Below are positions 26,346-35,647 of a stretch of 64,000 nucleotides of DNA, one piece after another. This DNA is from Massilia sp. Bi118 (GTDB lineage: Bacteria > Pseudomonadota > Gammaproteobacteria > Burkholderiales > Burkholderiaceae_D), in NCBI RefSeq assembly GCF_918697865.1, contig NZ_CAKKMV010000001.1, positions 517,693 through 581,692 on the forward strand, read 5' to 3'. The position numbers were made by a program, and so were the translations under genes. The stretch's first letter is position 1, and every line of letters begins with the position of its first letter. The notes beneath the pieces are model-generated. The model saw only the letters and a list, made by a program, of their open reading frames with translations. It did no database searches and was not told the DNA's origin.

Positions 26346-29300
26346 TTACTGACGCGTCGTATCCACCTGGATCAGCGGCTCCTGCACTGGCGGCGGGGCC
26401 ACCTTGCGGGTGCGGCCGAGACGGACCGGCTGCTGGGACTGCGCGGCAGCTTCCTGCGCGGCGCGCAGCTTTTCCGGATCGGTTGCGGCCAGTTGCAGGC
26501 CGGCCTGGGCCAGTACTTCACCCAGATCGGCGGCCGGCGCTTGCGCCACCGGTGCAACGGGCGCCGGCATCACGACAGGCTGCGGAGCCGGAGCGGCAGC
26601 AACCGGTGCGGCAACTTCAACCGGCGCCGGAGCGGCCGGAGCAGCAACCGGAGCAGCAGCGGGGGCCTCAGCAACAACCGGAGCAGCCTCCGCCTCGGCG
26701 GCAGCGGTAGCACGTGCATTCGCCTCAGCCACCGACTGCGAAGTCGGGAAAGGCCACGGGCTCTGGGCTGCTGCTTTCGCGGCATCGGCGGCAGCTTTTT
26801 CGGCGGCAGCCTTCAGCGCGGCGGCAGCAGCTTCCTCGGCGCGCGCCTGGACGGCGGCGTGTTCGGCGGCGGCCTTCTCGGCAGCGGCTTTATCGGCAGC
26901 GGCCTTCACGGATGCAGCGGTCGGGAAGGGCCACGGACCCGGCGTTGCAGCCTTGGCCGGCTTGGCGCCTTTGGTCTTCGCAGCCTTGGACTCGGCCTGG
27001 AACTTGGCGGCTTCTTCATCGGCCACCGGTGCGAAGGCCGGTGCGCCTTCTTCACCGCTCGCGTTTTCGATGACGTCGCCATCTTCGCGGTCGCGGCGGT
27101 TACGGTTACGGCCGCCACGACGGCGACGGCGGCGCGGCTCGTCGCCACCTTCGGTGTCAAGCTCCTCGCCGTTCGGACCGATCGTGGTGACGGTCTTCAC
27201 GACTTGTTCCTGGATGATTTCCTGCTCGCCGTTCGGGCCGGTCGATGCGATCGTGACGCTGGTCGCAGCTGTGGCCTGGACCACGTTCAGTTCGTCGGAT
27301 TTGGCGTCAAGCGCAGGTGCGCGTTCGGCACGCTCACGCGGCTGGCGCGGCTGACGTTCCGGACGCTCGGCACGTTCCGGACGCTCACCGCGTTCGGCAC
27401 GCTCGGCGCGCGGCGCCAGCTGGGCTTGCAGCTCGGCCTGCGCCTGCTCGCGGGTCTCGCGCGGCTCACGTGCTTCACGCGGCTCGCGCTGTTCACGCGG
27501 CTTGCGCGGCTGGCGTGCCGGCTTGCCTTCGGCATCGGCCGGCTTGACGGTCTCGTCGACGCTTGCGCCTTTCGCGACCTGTTCGCGGTCCTCGCGCTCG
27601 CGGCCCTTGCCGGTGCCGGTGCGTCCGCCGCGGCCATTGCGCTGGCCACGGTTGCGGTCGCCGCGTTCGGCGGCTGCCGTCGCCGGTTCAGCCGGCTTGA
27701 CCGGCGCTGCGGCCGGGGCCGGCGGCGGGGTCACGGCAACCGGCGTGCCGAAGAAGAAGTTGCGCAGCTTGGCGAAGAAACCTTGCTCCGCCGGCGGCTG
27801 GATCACAGGCGCGGCTTGCGCGACCGGGGCAGGGGCTGCCTCGGCCTTCGCAGGCTGGCGCTCGACCACCGGCGCCGGCTGGGCCGGGGTGATGGTCTTG
27901 ACCACGGCTTCCTGGCGCGGCTTGGCTTCTTCTTTCTGGCGCTTGGCAAAAGCCATGTCGGTCTCGGCCGACTCTGCCAGCGTGTAGCTGGAGGCGGCGT
28001 CTTCCAGGCGCGGATCGTCGTGCTTGATGCGCTCGAGCTTGTAGTGCGGGGTCTCGAGGTGCTTGTTCGGCACCAGAATGACCGTGATGCGGTGGCGGGT
28101 CTCGATCTTCAGCACTTCGCCGCGCTTTTCGTTCAGCAGGAAGGCGGCGACGTCGACCGGGACCTGCACGTGGATCGCGGCCGAATTCTCCTTCATCGCC
28201 TCTTCCTGGATGATGCGCAGGACTTGCAGGGCCGAGGATTCGGTATCGCGGATGTGGCCGGTGCCCGAGCAGCGCGGGCAGGTGACGTGCGAGCCTTCCG
28301 ACAGCGACGGACGCAGGCGCTGGCGCGACAGTTCCATCAGGCCGAAACGCGAGATCTTGCCCATCTGGACGCGTGCACGGTCATGGTGCAGGGCGTCCTT
28401 CAGGCGCTGTTCGACTTCGCGCTGGTTCTTGGCGACTTCCATGTCGATGAAGTCGATCACGATCAGGCCGCCCAGGTCGCGCAGGCGCAGCTGGCGGGCC
28501 ACTTCGTCGGCCGCTTCGCAGTTGGTGTTGAAGGCGGTGGTTTCGATGTCTGAGCCGCGGGTCGCGCGGGCCGAGTTGACGTCGATAGAGACCAGGGCTT
28601 CGGTGTGGTCGATCACGATCGCGCCGCCCGACGGCAGCGGGACGGTACGCGAGTACGCGGTCTCGATCTGGTGTTCGATCTGGAAACGCGAGAACAGCGG
28701 GACGTCGTCGGTGTAGCGCTTCACGCGGTGCGCCATGTCGGGCATCACGTGGCTCATGAACTGCTGGGCCTGGTCGAAGATCTCGTCGGTGTCGATCAGG
28801 ACTTCGCCGATGTCGGGCTGGAAGTAGTCGCGGATGGCGCGGATGACCAGCGAGGATTCCTGGTAGATCAGGAAAGCGCCGGGGGCCGATTTGCCGGCGC
28901 CTTCGATCGCGCGCCAGAGTTGCATCAGGTAGTTCAGGTCCCACTGCAGTTCTTCGACCGTGCGGCCGATGCCGGCAGTGCGGGCAATCACCGACATGCC
29001 CTGCGGCAGGTCCAGCTTGTCCATGGTCTCGCGCAGTTCCTGGCGTTCTTCGCCTTCGACGCGGCGCGAAACGCCGCCGCCACGCGGATTGTTCGGCATC
29101 AGGACCAGGTAGCGGCCAGCCAGGGAAATGAAGGAGGTCAGTGCCGCGCCCTTGTTGCCGCGCTCCTCTTTCTCCACCTGGACCATGATTTCCTGGCCTT
29201 CGCGCAATGCCTCCTTGATGGTGCAATTGCGGACATCGACACCATCACGGAAATAGGAACGGGCGACTTCTTTAAAGGGGAGGAAACCGTGGCGGTCTTC

Positions 29301-29483
29301 GCCGTAGCTGACGAAGCAGGCTTCAAGGGAGGGTTCGATGCGGGTGATGACACCTTTGTAGATATTCGATTTGCGCTGTTCACGACCAGCGGTTTCGATA
29401 TCGATGTCGATCAGTTTTTGGCCGTCGACAATCGCTACGCGCAGCTCCTCTTGCTGCGTAGCGTTAAACAACATACGTTTCAT
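26346..29483 (-). CDS. rne: Ribonuclease E
   Basis: The product is 1045 residues. Residues 1 to about 500 are the catalytic half: an S1 domain (about 35-125), the RNase E/G domain with the metal-binding acidic VIDFIDME region, and the Zn-link CPRCSGTG. The rest is a long disordered, Ala/Glu/Arg/Pro-rich scaffold arm. It includes an Arg-rich RNA-binding stretch and two copies of a PWPFPT motif near the C-terminus, possible microdomains for degradosome partners. The start at 29483 gives [15 protein letters not shown] as in relatives; 41 upstream in-frame codons are leader sequence. RNase E starts mRNA decay and processes rRNA and tRNA. It is divergent from rluC across a 600-base gap, as in many proteobacteria. 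Confidence 0.97.
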   Translation of the reverse strand: MKRMLFNATQQEELRVAIVDGQKLIDIDIETAGREQRKSNIYKGVITRIEPSLEACFVSYGEDRHGFLPFKEVARSYFRDGVDVRNCTIKEALREGQEIMVQVEKEERGNKGAALTSFISLAGRYLVLMPNNPRGGGVSRRVEGEERQELRETMDKLDLPQGMSVIARTAGIGRTVEELQWDLNYLMQLWRAIEGAGKSAPGAFLIYQESSLVIRAIRDYFQPDIGEVLIDTDEIFDQAQQFMSHVMPDMAHRVKRYTDDVPLFSRFQIEHQIETAYSRTVPLPSGGAIVIDHTEALVSIDVNSARATRGSDIETTAFNTNCEAADEVARQLRLRDLGGLIVIDFIDMEVAKNQREVEQRLKDALHHDRARVQMGKISRFGLMELSRQRLRPSLSEGSHVTCPRCSGTGHIRDTESSALQVLRIIQEEAMKENSAAIHVQVPVDVAAFLLNEKRGEVLKIETRHRITVILVPNKHLETPHYKLERIKHDDPRLEDAASSYTLAESAETDMAFAKRQKEEAKPRQEAVVKTITPAQPAPVVERQPAKAEAAPAPVAQAAPVIQPPAEQGFFAKLRNFFFGTPVAVTPPPAPAAAPVKPAEPATAAAERGDRNRGQRNGRGGRTGTGKGREREDREQVAKGASVDETVKPADAEGKPARQPRKPREQREPREAREPRETREQAQAELQAQLAPRAERAERGERPERAERPERQPRQPRERAERAPALDAKSDELNVVQATAATSVTIASTGPNGEQEIIQEQVVKTVTTIGPNGEELDTEGGDEPRRRRRRGGRNRNRRDREDGDVIENASGEEGAPAFAPVADEEAAKFQAESKAAKTKGAKPAKAATPGPWPFPTAASVKAAADKAAAEKAAAEHAAVQARAEEAAAAALKAAAEKAAADAAKAAAQSPWPFPTSQSVAEANARATAAAEAEAAPVVAEAPAAAPVAAPAAPAPVEVAAPVAAAPAPQPVVMPAPVAPVAQAPAADLGEVLAQAGLQLAATDPEKLRAAQEAAAQSQQPVRLGRTRKVAPPPVQEPLIQVDTTRQ

Positions 29484-30083
29484 TTTTATTAACTCCGCGG
29501 CCCGTAGACCGTTGTAATTGCTAGAAACGTACGCGGGGAGGGGAGTGTTGGCGGTGGTATGCCCGGGGGTGGCACGGCATTGCCGGCCACAGGGCGCAAA
29601 TGGCATCGAACGTCATTGTCGCGCGCACGCCGCAACCTTGTTTGGCCGGCGCGGCCCGGTCAGGGCGGCGCAAAGGGCCTCGGGGCGGGTGCTAACAGCG
29701 ACCACAGCCGGACCGCGGGGCGGCCGCATCGGGAACCTGGGCCAGGCGATCTATCAGCCTTGGCCTGCGGGTTCCCATAGGGGATCCTTGCAGCGGGTCC
29801 GGCGCAAACGACAAGCGTTATCGACGCCATCACCCGGCGAGCCGAAAAAGCCGGCTTGCCGGTACTTATCCTTAAGATTCCAAACAATCCAATCCTGCAG
29901 TCCTGTGCGCTACCCGATTACAACTGCGGTGCAACCCTGGCGCTCACAAGACCGTGCGTACACGTTTTTTCTTCATCGAATTCGCATTTAGCGGGACCGA
30001 CGAAGACGCCCCCTGTGTAAAATATCGTTTTAATTCTTACACCTGCAGAGGTTTGACCGCCGCCTGTCGATTATATATTCAAA
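29484..30083. other. Divergent rne-rluC intergenic region with rne leader
   Basis: Six hundred bases without a supportable gene. It must hold the rne and rluC promoters and probably a long rne 5' leader. A large hairpin lies at 29731-29776. The rluC-proximal part (29970-30083) is AT-rich. Confidence 0.6.
29731..29776 (-). promoter_or_regulatory. Large stem-loop in the putative rne leader
   Basis: GGGAACC/GGTTCCC closes an inner GGCCAGG/CCTTGGCC arm. It is about 250-290 bases upstream of the rne start on the minus strand. In E. coli, rne leader hairpins let RNase E control its own mRNA; a parallel role here is inference. Confidence 0.45.
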
Positions 30084-31052
30084 ATGAAGGACTTAGAGAA
30101 GAATTCTGTCCAGCTTGTAACGATCGCCGAAGAAGAAGCTGGACAGCGCATCGACAACTACCTGCTGCGCGTCTGTAAAGGTGTCCCAAAAAGCCATATT
30201 TACCGCATCCTCCGCTCCGGCGAAGTGCGCGTGAACAAAGGGCGTATCGATCAGTTGTATCGCTTGCAAGCCGGCGACGTCGTGCGCATCCCGCCGATCC
30301 GCATCGCCGAAAAGGCTGCCGGCAACGCCCCGGTGCCCGGCGCCGAGTTTGCCATCGTCCACGAGGACAGCCACCTGCTCGTCATCGACAAGCCGGCGGG
30401 CGTCGCCGTGCATGGCGGCTCGGGCGTGTCGTATGGCGTCATCGAACAGTTGCGCGCGGCGCGTCCACAGGCCAAGTTCCTGGAACTCGTGCACCGCCTG
30501 GACCGCGAAACCTCGGGGCTGCTCTTGCTGGCCAAGAAGCGTTCGGCGCTGACCAGCCTGCACGAGCAGATGCGCGAGGGCAGTACCGACAAGCGCTACC
30601 TGACTTTGGTGAGCGGCAACTGGACCAATCCGCGCCAGCACATCAAACTGCCGCTGCACAAATTCACGACCGGCGACGGCGAACGCCGCGTGGTGGTGCA
30701 GGCCGGCGGCCAGGAAGCGCACACCGTGTTCAATCTTTTGCGCAAATGGGAAAGCTTCGCCCTGCTCGAAGCCGAGCTCAAGACGGGACGCACGCACCAG
30801 ATCCGCGTGCACCTGGCGTCGAGCGGCTTCCCCATCGCGGGTGACGAGAAATACGGCGATTTTGCATTGAACAAGCAGCTTCAGAAGGCAAACGACGCGC
30901 GCGGCGCCCTCAAGCGCATGTTCCTGCACGCCTACCGGATTACCTTCCAGCACCCGGAAACCGGCAAGCCGATGACCCTGACGGCGCCGCTTCCGGCGGA
31001 GTGTGAGCGTTTCTTGGTAAGCTTGGGGCAACCAATAGGCAAACACTCATAA
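30084..31052 (+). CDS. rluC: 23S rRNA pseudouridine synthase RluC
   Basis: The product is 322 residues. It has an S4 RNA-binding domain (about 18-75) and a RluA-type catalytic domain with HRLDRETSG, Asp140 being the nucleophile. RluC modifies positions 955, 2504 and 2580 of E. coli 23S rRNA. Its place divergent from rne is the classic arrangement and supports RluC over RluA or RluD. The start has no clear Shine-Dalgarno sequence. The stop overlaps the start of the next gene by one base. Confidence 0.94.
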   Translation: MKDLEKNSVQLVTIAEEEAGQRIDNYLLRVCKGVPKSHIYRILRSGEVRVNKGRIDQLYRLQAGDVVRIPPIRIAEKAAGNAPVPGAEFAIVHEDSHLLVIDKPAGVAVHGGSGVSYGVIEQLRAARPQAKFLELVHRLDRETSGLLLLAKKRSALTSLHEQMREGSTDKRYLTLVSGNWTNPRQHIKLPLHKFTTGDGERRVVVQAGGQEAHTVFNLLRKWESFALLEAELKTGRTHQIRVHLASSGFPIAGDEKYGDFALNKQLQKANDARGALKRMFLHAYRITFQHPETGKPMTLTAPLPAECERFLVSLGQPIGKHS

Positions 31053-31711
31053 TGGCTCGCAAGCAATTCGATCTGATCGTCTTCGATTGGGACGGTACGC
31101 TGATGGACAGCACCGCCACCATCGTCAAATGTATACAGTCCGCCGCCAAGGACCTCGGCCTCGGCGTTCCCAGCGACGCCGCGGCCGCGCACGTGATCGG
31201 GCTCGGCCTGCTTGAGGCCATGCAGGCCGTGATGCCGGACATCGATCCGGTCCTGTATCCGCGCATGGTGGAGCGCTATCGCTACCATTTCCTGACAAAA
31301 GACCATGAACTGGTGCTATTCAAGGGCGTGCCGGCGATGCTGGAAGAGCTGTCCCAGCTCGGCTATTTCCTGGCGGTCGCCACCGGCAAGAGCAGGGTCG
31401 GCCTGAACCGCGCGTTGAACGCCTGCAGCCTGCTGTCGACCTTCGATGCGACCCGTTGCGCGGACGAGACATTTTCCAAGCCCCATCCTGCAATGTTGCA
31501 AGAATTGACAAGGGAACTGGGGCAGGACATGCGCCGTACCGTTATGATCGGCGACACAACGCACGACTTGCTTATGGCCAACAATGCGGGCGCGGCCGGC
31601 CTCGCGGTCGAGTACGGCGCGCATCCTGTGCAGCAACTGCAGGCATGTCACCCGATCTTCACGGCAAAGAACGTGCCGGAACTTCACCAGTGGCTGATCG
31701 AGAACGCATGA
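31052..31711 (+). CDS. HAD-family phosphatase (phosphoglycolate phosphatase-like)
   Basis: The product is 219 residues. HAD motif I is VFDWDGTLMDS (Asp12 nucleophile, Asp14), motif III Lys is near FSKPHP, and motif IV is MIGDTTHD. The cap is of the small helical kind seen in Gph/PGP proteins. The substrate could be phosphoglycolate or another small phosphate ester. It is translationally coupled to rluC and overlaps the Rieske gene by four bases (ATGA). Confidence 0.9.
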   Translation: MARKQFDLIVFDWDGTLMDSTATIVKCIQSAAKDLGLGVPSDAAAAHVIGLGLLEAMQAVMPDIDPVLYPRMVERYRYHFLTKDHELVLFKGVPAMLEELSQLGYFLAVATGKSRVGLNRALNACSLLSTFDATRCADETFSKPHPAMLQELTRELGQDMRRTVMIGDTTHDLLMANNAGAAGLAVEYGAHPVQQLQACHPIFTAKNVPELHQWLIENA

Positions 31712-32079
31712 GCGAGGCGAACGAAGTCTATATCTGCGGGTCCGATGCGCTGGCCGACGGCGGCACCGGCGTGCGCTTTCCCGTCGTCGCGTTTGGGGAC
31801 GAAGCGACCGGCTTCGTGGTGCGCCATGGCGGCAAGGTCTATGGCTACCTGAACCGTTGCGCCCACATCCCGGTGGAACTGGACTGGTTCAAGGGCGAAT
31901 TCTTCGAGTCGAGCAAGCTGTACCTGATGTGTTCCACGCATGGCGCGATCTATGTGCCCGAAACCGGCGTCTGCACCGGTGGGCCATGCCGGGGCGGCAG
32001 GCTGCGCCCCATTGCCGTGCGCGAAACGGAGAATGGCGTGTATTGGCAGCCGGACCAGCATTTCCAGGCGCCAAAGTAA
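31708..32079 (+). CDS. Rieske [2Fe-2S] ferredoxin-type protein
   Basis: The product is 123 residues. The cluster ligands Cys51, His53 (CAH) and Cys75, His78 (CSTH) are spaced as in small Rieske ferredoxins. No signal peptide, so cytoplasmic. The partner is unknown. The start is fixed by the ATGA overlap with the HAD gene, and sppA follows after 15 bases. The rluC-HAD-Rieske-sppA run is recurrent in Burkholderiales in my recollection, and the reason for the linkage is unknown. Confidence 0.92.
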   Translation: MSEANEVYICGSDALADGGTGVRFPVVAFGDEATGFVVRHGGKVYGYLNRCAHIPVELDWFKGEFFESSKLYLMCSTHGAIYVPETGVCTGGPCRGGRLRPIAVRETENGVYWQPDQHFQAPK

Positions 32080-32094
32080 ATCAAGCAGACACTT

Positions 32095-33087
32095 ATGAGC
32101 GAAAACAACAGCAACGAGAATCAGAAAGCGAACGACGGCCCAGGCACGGTTCGCAACTGGGAGCGTGAAACCTTGGAGCGGCTGGTGTTCGCCACCGTGC
32201 GCGAGCAGCGGGCTGCGCGGCGCTGGGGAATCTTCTTCAAAATTTCGTTCTTGTTGGTGGCATTGTTCGCGATCTGGGCGTATTCCGATTTCTACACCGG
32301 ATCCGACCTCGAATCGCTGGGCCGCCATACCGCCTTGATCGAAATCGACGGCGCCATCGACGACGAAGGCAGCGGCGCCGCCGACACCGTGATCCCGTCC
32401 CTGAACAAGGCTTTCGCCGACGCCGGTTCGGCCGCGGTGGTGCTGCGCATTAACAGCCCGGGCGGCAGCCCGGTGCAGGCCGGCATCATCGTCGACGAGA
32501 TCCAGCGCCTCAAGAAGGGCTACCCGAACAAGCCGCTGTACGTGGTCGTGGACGAAATCTGCGCCTCGGGCGGCTATTACATCGCGGCCGCAGCCGACAA
32601 GATCTATGTAAACAAGGCGAGCATCGTCGGTTCGGTCGGCGTGCTGATGGACGGCTTCGGCTTTACCGGCCTGATGGACAAGCTGGGCGTCGAGCGCCGC
32701 CTGCTGACGGCCGGCGAGAACAAGGGTTTCCTCGATCCCTTCAGCCCGCAGTCGGACAAGCAGAAGCAGCACGCGCTGACCATGCTGAACGAAATCCACG
32801 AGCAGTTCATTTCCGTGGTGCGCGCCGGCCGCGGCAAGCGCCTGAAGGAAAATCCGGAAATCTTCTCCGGCCTGTACTGGACCGGCGCCAAGGCGGTCGA
32901 GATGGGCCTGGCCGACGGCTTCGGCACGGTCGACACCGTGGCCCGCGACGTGGTCAAGGCCGAGGACATCATCGACTACACCGCCCATGAAGGCCTGCCG
33001 GAGCGTGTGCTGAAGAAATTCGGCGCCTCGGTGGGGTCGGGCGCGGTGAAGTCGATTTATCGTGGGGCGGTGCCTAGCCTGCGCTGA
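32095..33087 (+). CDS. sppA: Signal peptide peptidase, S49 family (SppA)
   Basis: The product is 330 residues. It has a cytoplasmic head, a membrane anchor (about 45-63) and a single S49 domain. The likely catalytic dyad is Ser158 in CASGGYYIAAAAD and Lys210 in AGENKG. At this length it is the short SppA form that acts as an oligomer, rather than the double-length E. coli form. It degrades remnant signal peptides in the inner membrane. Last gene of the rluC unit; no strong terminator follows directly. Confidence 0.94.
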   Translation: MSENNSNENQKANDGPGTVRNWERETLERLVFATVREQRAARRWGIFFKISFLLVALFAIWAYSDFYTGSDLESLGRHTALIEIDGAIDDEGSGAADTVIPSLNKAFADAGSAAVVLRINSPGGSPVQAGIIVDEIQRLKKGYPNKPLYVVVDEICASGGYYIAAAADKIYVNKASIVGSVGVLMDGFGFTGLMDKLGVERRLLTAGENKGFLDPFSPQSDKQKQHALTMLNEIHEQFISVVRAGRGKRLKENPEIFSGLYWTGAKAVEMGLADGFGTVDTVARDVVKAEDIIDYTAHEGLPERVLKKFGASVGSGAVKSIYRGAVPSLR

Positions 33088-33103
33088 TCAATCAATATTC
33101 GCC

Positions 33104-33131
33104 TTGAAACTTCCGGAGCGTCGGCTATAGT
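33104..33131 (+). promoter_or_regulatory. Sigma-70 promoter of a candidate small RNA
   Basis: TTGAAA, 16 bases, TATAGT: five of six matches to consensus in each box. It starts 17 bases past the sppA stop and predicts a transcript beginning near 33138. Confidence 0.65.
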
Positions 33132-33137
33132 TGTTTT

Positions 33138-33244
33138 GTAGCTTACAACTACAGACCCGCATACGTGCGGTATCGAGTGAACTTCATTCCTCAGGTTGGA
33201 TCCCGCAATGGGAGGAAACGACGGCGAAAGCCGTCGTTTTCATT
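33138..33244 (+). ncRNA. Candidate small RNA, about 107 nt
   Basis: The stretch between a near-consensus promoter and a perfect intrinsic terminator has no reading frame of note but folds well. It contains GTAG/CTAC (33138-33152), CCGCA-TACG-TGCGG (33157-33170), a bulged arm TTCC...TCCC-GCAAT-GGGA-GGAA (33187-33217), and the terminator stem. I do not recognise the family; it lacks the conserved core of SRP RNA and is too short for 6S RNA. Confidence 0.55.
33216..33243 (+). terminator. Intrinsic terminator of the candidate small RNA
   Basis: Perfect 10-bp stem AAACGACGGC-GAAA-GCCGTCGTTT with a GNRA tetraloop and a TTTTCATTT tail on the plus strand. It also sits immediately past the stop of the minus-strand gene at 33244, but its T tract in that direction is weak. 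Confidence 0.88.
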
Positions 33245-33510
33245 TATTCGGCATGAGAATCGGCATGAAAACCGCCAGCCTCAAGCCAGGCCTGGAACTG
33301 GCGCTGGGCTTGGGCATACCATGCGGCGCGCATGGGAGCATGGCGAGCGGACGAAAAGACGTGCGGGATGTCGCCGCCCCGGGTCCAGCGCGCAAGCGCA
33401 AGGCGGGTCGGAAAGACGGCGACGTAATCTTCGGCGGCGGGCCGGTAATAGCGGCTCGGGCTCGTCCGTAGCGGGAAAGGCTCGCGGTTTTGATGCTGTT
33501 CGATGTGCAC
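33244..33510 (-). CDS. Small protein of unknown function
   Basis: The product is 88 residues from a GTG with AGAGGA five bases before it. It is rich in Arg, His and aromatic residues and has no signal peptide or membrane helix. I do not recognise it. The good ribosome site, coding-like composition and a stop directly beside a hairpin argue that it is real. It faces the candidate small RNA, ending where that RNA ends, so the two transcripts converge. Confidence 0.55.
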   Translation of the reverse strand: MHIEQHQNREPFPLRTSPSRYYRPAAEDYVAVFPTRLALARWTRGGDIPHVFSSARHAPMRAAWYAQAQRQFQAWLEAGGFHADSHAE

Positions 33511-33649
33511 TTTATCCTCTTTCTCTTATGTAGTCGTAGTCCTACGCTCAATATTTGTAGGTCGATTCCTAACGAGGTTTCAGTGTAACAACAGGAATCG
33601 CGGCGCTTTTGATGTTCGTCAAACGTGTCCTAGACACGGATTCAAACTG

Positions 33650-33677
33650 TTGAACTATCTGAGCTTTGCCATATACA
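33650..33677 (+). promoter_or_regulatory. Promoter of the RsuA-type gene
   Basis: TTGAAC, 16 bases, TATACA, giving a leader of about 18 bases before the ATG at 33702. Just upstream, CGTGTC-CTA-GACACG (33624-33638) is an operator-like dyad. Confidence 0.6.
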
Positions 33678-33701
33678 TCGGTTCTGTTAAAGTCGCGCCC
33701 C

Positions 33702-34415
33702 ATGAGCAAACTATCCCTTGACCGCGTGCTGCAATCGCAAGGCTTCGGCACGCGCAAATACTGCCGCGCCCTGATCGAGGACGGCGACGTCGCCATCCAT
33801 GGCGAAGTGCACGACAACTACAAGACGGCGGTCGAGACCGACGGCCTGGTCCTGACCGTGTTCGACGAGGAATGGGTCTACCGCGAACGCGTCTACATCG
33901 CCCTCTACAAGCCGGCCAACTTCGAATGCTCGCGCAAGCCCAGCCACCATCCGGGCGTGCTGACCCTGTTGCCCGAACAGTTTACCTGGCGCGAAGTGCA
34001 GCCGGTCGGCCGCCTCGACCACGACACCACCGGCCTGCTGCTGATGTCGGACGACGGTCCCTTCATCCACGCCCAGTCTTCGCCCAAGCGCCACGTGCCC
34101 AAGGTTTACCAGGCGACGACCCAGGAGCCGGTGACCCAGGCCCTGGTCGACCAGCTGCTGGCCGGCGTCCAGCTGATTGATGAGCCGGCCCCGCTGGCGG
34201 CCGTGAGCTGCATCCAGCGCGGCGAGCACCTGCTCGAGATCGTGCTGGAGCAGGGCAAGTACCACCAGGTCAAGCGCATGCTGGCGGCCGCCGGCAACCA
34301 TTGCTCGGCGCTGCACCGCTCGCAGATCGGCGGCTTGACGCTGGAGGCGCTGGGCCTGAAGGAGGGAGAGTGGTGTTTCCTGGAGCAGGCGCAGCTGGAT
34401 TTGCTGGTGCCGTAG
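33702..34415 (+). CDS. Pseudouridine synthase, RsuA/RluB/E/F family
   Basis: The product is 237 residues. It has an N-terminal S4 domain (about 3-50) and a catalytic domain with GRLDHDTTGLLL, Asp106 being the nucleophile. The length matches RsuA, which modifies position 516 of 16S rRNA; RluE or RluF cannot be excluded. I chose the ATG at 33702, giving MSKLSLDRVL; an ATG 12 codons earlier would overlap the promoter. Confidence 0.9.
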   Translation: MSKLSLDRVLQSQGFGTRKYCRALIEDGDVAIHGEVHDNYKTAVETDGLVLTVFDEEWVYRERVYIALYKPANFECSRKPSHHPGVLTLLPEQFTWREVQPVGRLDHDTTGLLLMSDDGPFIHAQSSPKRHVPKVYQATTQEPVTQALVDQLLAGVQLIDEPAPLAAVSCIQRGEHLLEIVLEQGKYHQVKRMLAAAGNHCSALHRSQIGGLTLEALGLKEGEWCFLEQAQLDLLVP

Positions 34416-34416
34416 C

Positions 34417-34504
34417 CGTCATTCCCGCGAAGGCGGGAATCCAAGTTTGCATGCGTATCGATTGCTCAAGCAGAACTTGGGCCCCCGCCTTCGCGGGGGC
34501 GACG
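34417..34504. repeat. Pair of inverted palindromic repeats (REP-like)
   Basis: Copy 1 (34417-34446) is built on ATTCCCGCGAAGGCGGGAAT. Copy 2 (34475-34504), in the opposite sense, is built on GCCCCCGCCTTCGCGGGGGC with a flanking CCAAGTT. Two facing copies form a REPIN-like unit. A third copy lies at 36772-36802. These are common intergenic repeats in GC-rich proteobacteria. Confidence 0.85.
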
Positions 34505-34597
34505 AGAAGCGGCGGGAACGACCGTGTGCCGTGCGACGTAATTGACGCATTTCCGCCACACTCGTTATCTCGATGCTTGTCAACAAGATAACGACCC

Positions 34598-35647
34598 ATG
34601 CCTCCGAATTCGTATAGATTCCTCTCCGTTTTAACACTCTTCATCTTTAACCCAGCCCTGGCCCAGCAGGCCGCCCCGGACTTGTCCGGCTGCGTGCAGA
34701 TCACGGACTCCACCCTGCGTCTCGCCTGCTATGACCGTTTGGCCGGCGTCAACACGACGCCGGCCACCGTCGCGACCAGCGCACCCGCCGCCGCCAAAGT
34801 CGAGGTCGACCGCGAAGTCCAGGCATCGCTCGACCTGTCGCCGGAAAAGATCCGCGGCTTCAGCCTGGCGGACCACTGGGAACTGGACCAGGAGCACCGC
34901 CGCGGTGTGTTCAATTTCCGGCCGCACAACGTGAACTACCTGATGGTCACGCGCACCGCGCATCCGAACGACGAACCCTACCGGCCCTTCCGCGACCTTG
35001 CCGACTTCAACACCGACTTGGCGCGCAACGAACTGGTCTACCAGCTGAGCTTCAAGACCAAGGTGGTGGAGGGCATCGCGAAGAAGCCGGTCGATCTCTG
35101 GTTCGGCTACACCCAGAACAGCTTCTGGCAGGCCGGCAACCGCAAGGCCTCGAGCCCCTTCCGCGAGACCAATTACCAGCCCGAACTGATGCTGGTGACG
35201 CCGCTGAACTTCGACGTGCTGGGCATGCACGCGAGCTTCCTCAACCTGGGCGTGGTGCACCAGTCGAACGGGCAGGCCTCGACGCTGTCGCGCAGCTGGA
35301 ACCGGTACTACGCCCAGGTCGGCCTCGAGCGCGCCGGCTTCACCGTGCTCGGGCGGGTGTGGAAACGCGTTAACGAAGCGGCCAGTGAGGACAACAATCC
35401 AGACATCGTCGACTACATGGGCCGCGGCGACCTGACCGTCACCTACCGCAACAATGGCCACGATTATTCGGCCCTGCTGCGCCGGAACTTCTCGACCGAG
35501 CGCGGCGCGGTCCAGCTCAGCTGGGCCTTCCCGCTGGCCGGCCATTTCAAGGGCTATGTACAGTACTTTTCCGGTTACGGGCAAAGCCTGATCGACTACA
35601 ACTACTACCAGAACGTGGTGGGCGTCGGCCTGCTCGGTTCGTTCTGA
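34598..35647 (+). CDS. pldA: Outer-membrane phospholipase A
   Basis: The product is 349 residues. It has a signal peptide (1-22), a short Cys-containing N-terminal motif (SGCVQITDSTLRLACYD), an Ala/Thr/Pro spacer, and the beta-barrel OMPLA domain (about 95-349). The active-site triad is His221, Ser223 and Asn235 (HQSNGQ...SWN), with the same spacing as His142, Ser144 and Asn156 of E. coli PldA. It hydrolyses phospholipids that reach the outer leaflet. It ends in Phe as expected for outer-membrane assembly. It stands alone between repeats. Confidence 0.95.
   Translation: MPPNSYRFLSVLTLFIFNPALAQQAAPDLSGCVQITDSTLRLACYDRLAGVNTTPATVATSAPAAAKVEVDREVQASLDLSPEKIRGFSLADHWELDQEHRRGVFNFRPHNVNYLMVTRTAHPNDEPYRPFRDLADFNTDLARNELVYQLSFKTKVVEGIAKKPVDLWFGYTQNSFWQAGNRKASSPFRETNYQPELMLVTPLNFDVLGMHASFLNLGVVHQSNGQASTLSRSWNRYYAQVGLERAGFTVLGRVWKRVNEAASEDNNPDIVDYMGRGDLTVTYRNNGHDYSALLRRNFSTERGAVQLSWAFPLAGHFKGYVQYFSGYGQSLIDYNYYQNVVGVGLLGSF

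Noticed and set aside
29484..29606. Upstream extension of rne by 41 codons
   Set aside because: The extra residues are unlike any RNase E, and the conserved N-terminus begins at 29483.
33138..33244. SRP RNA or 6S RNA as identity of the small RNA
   Set aside because: The SRP core (GGUCAGGUCCGGAAGGAAGCAGCC-like segment) is missing, and the transcript is much shorter than 6S RNA.
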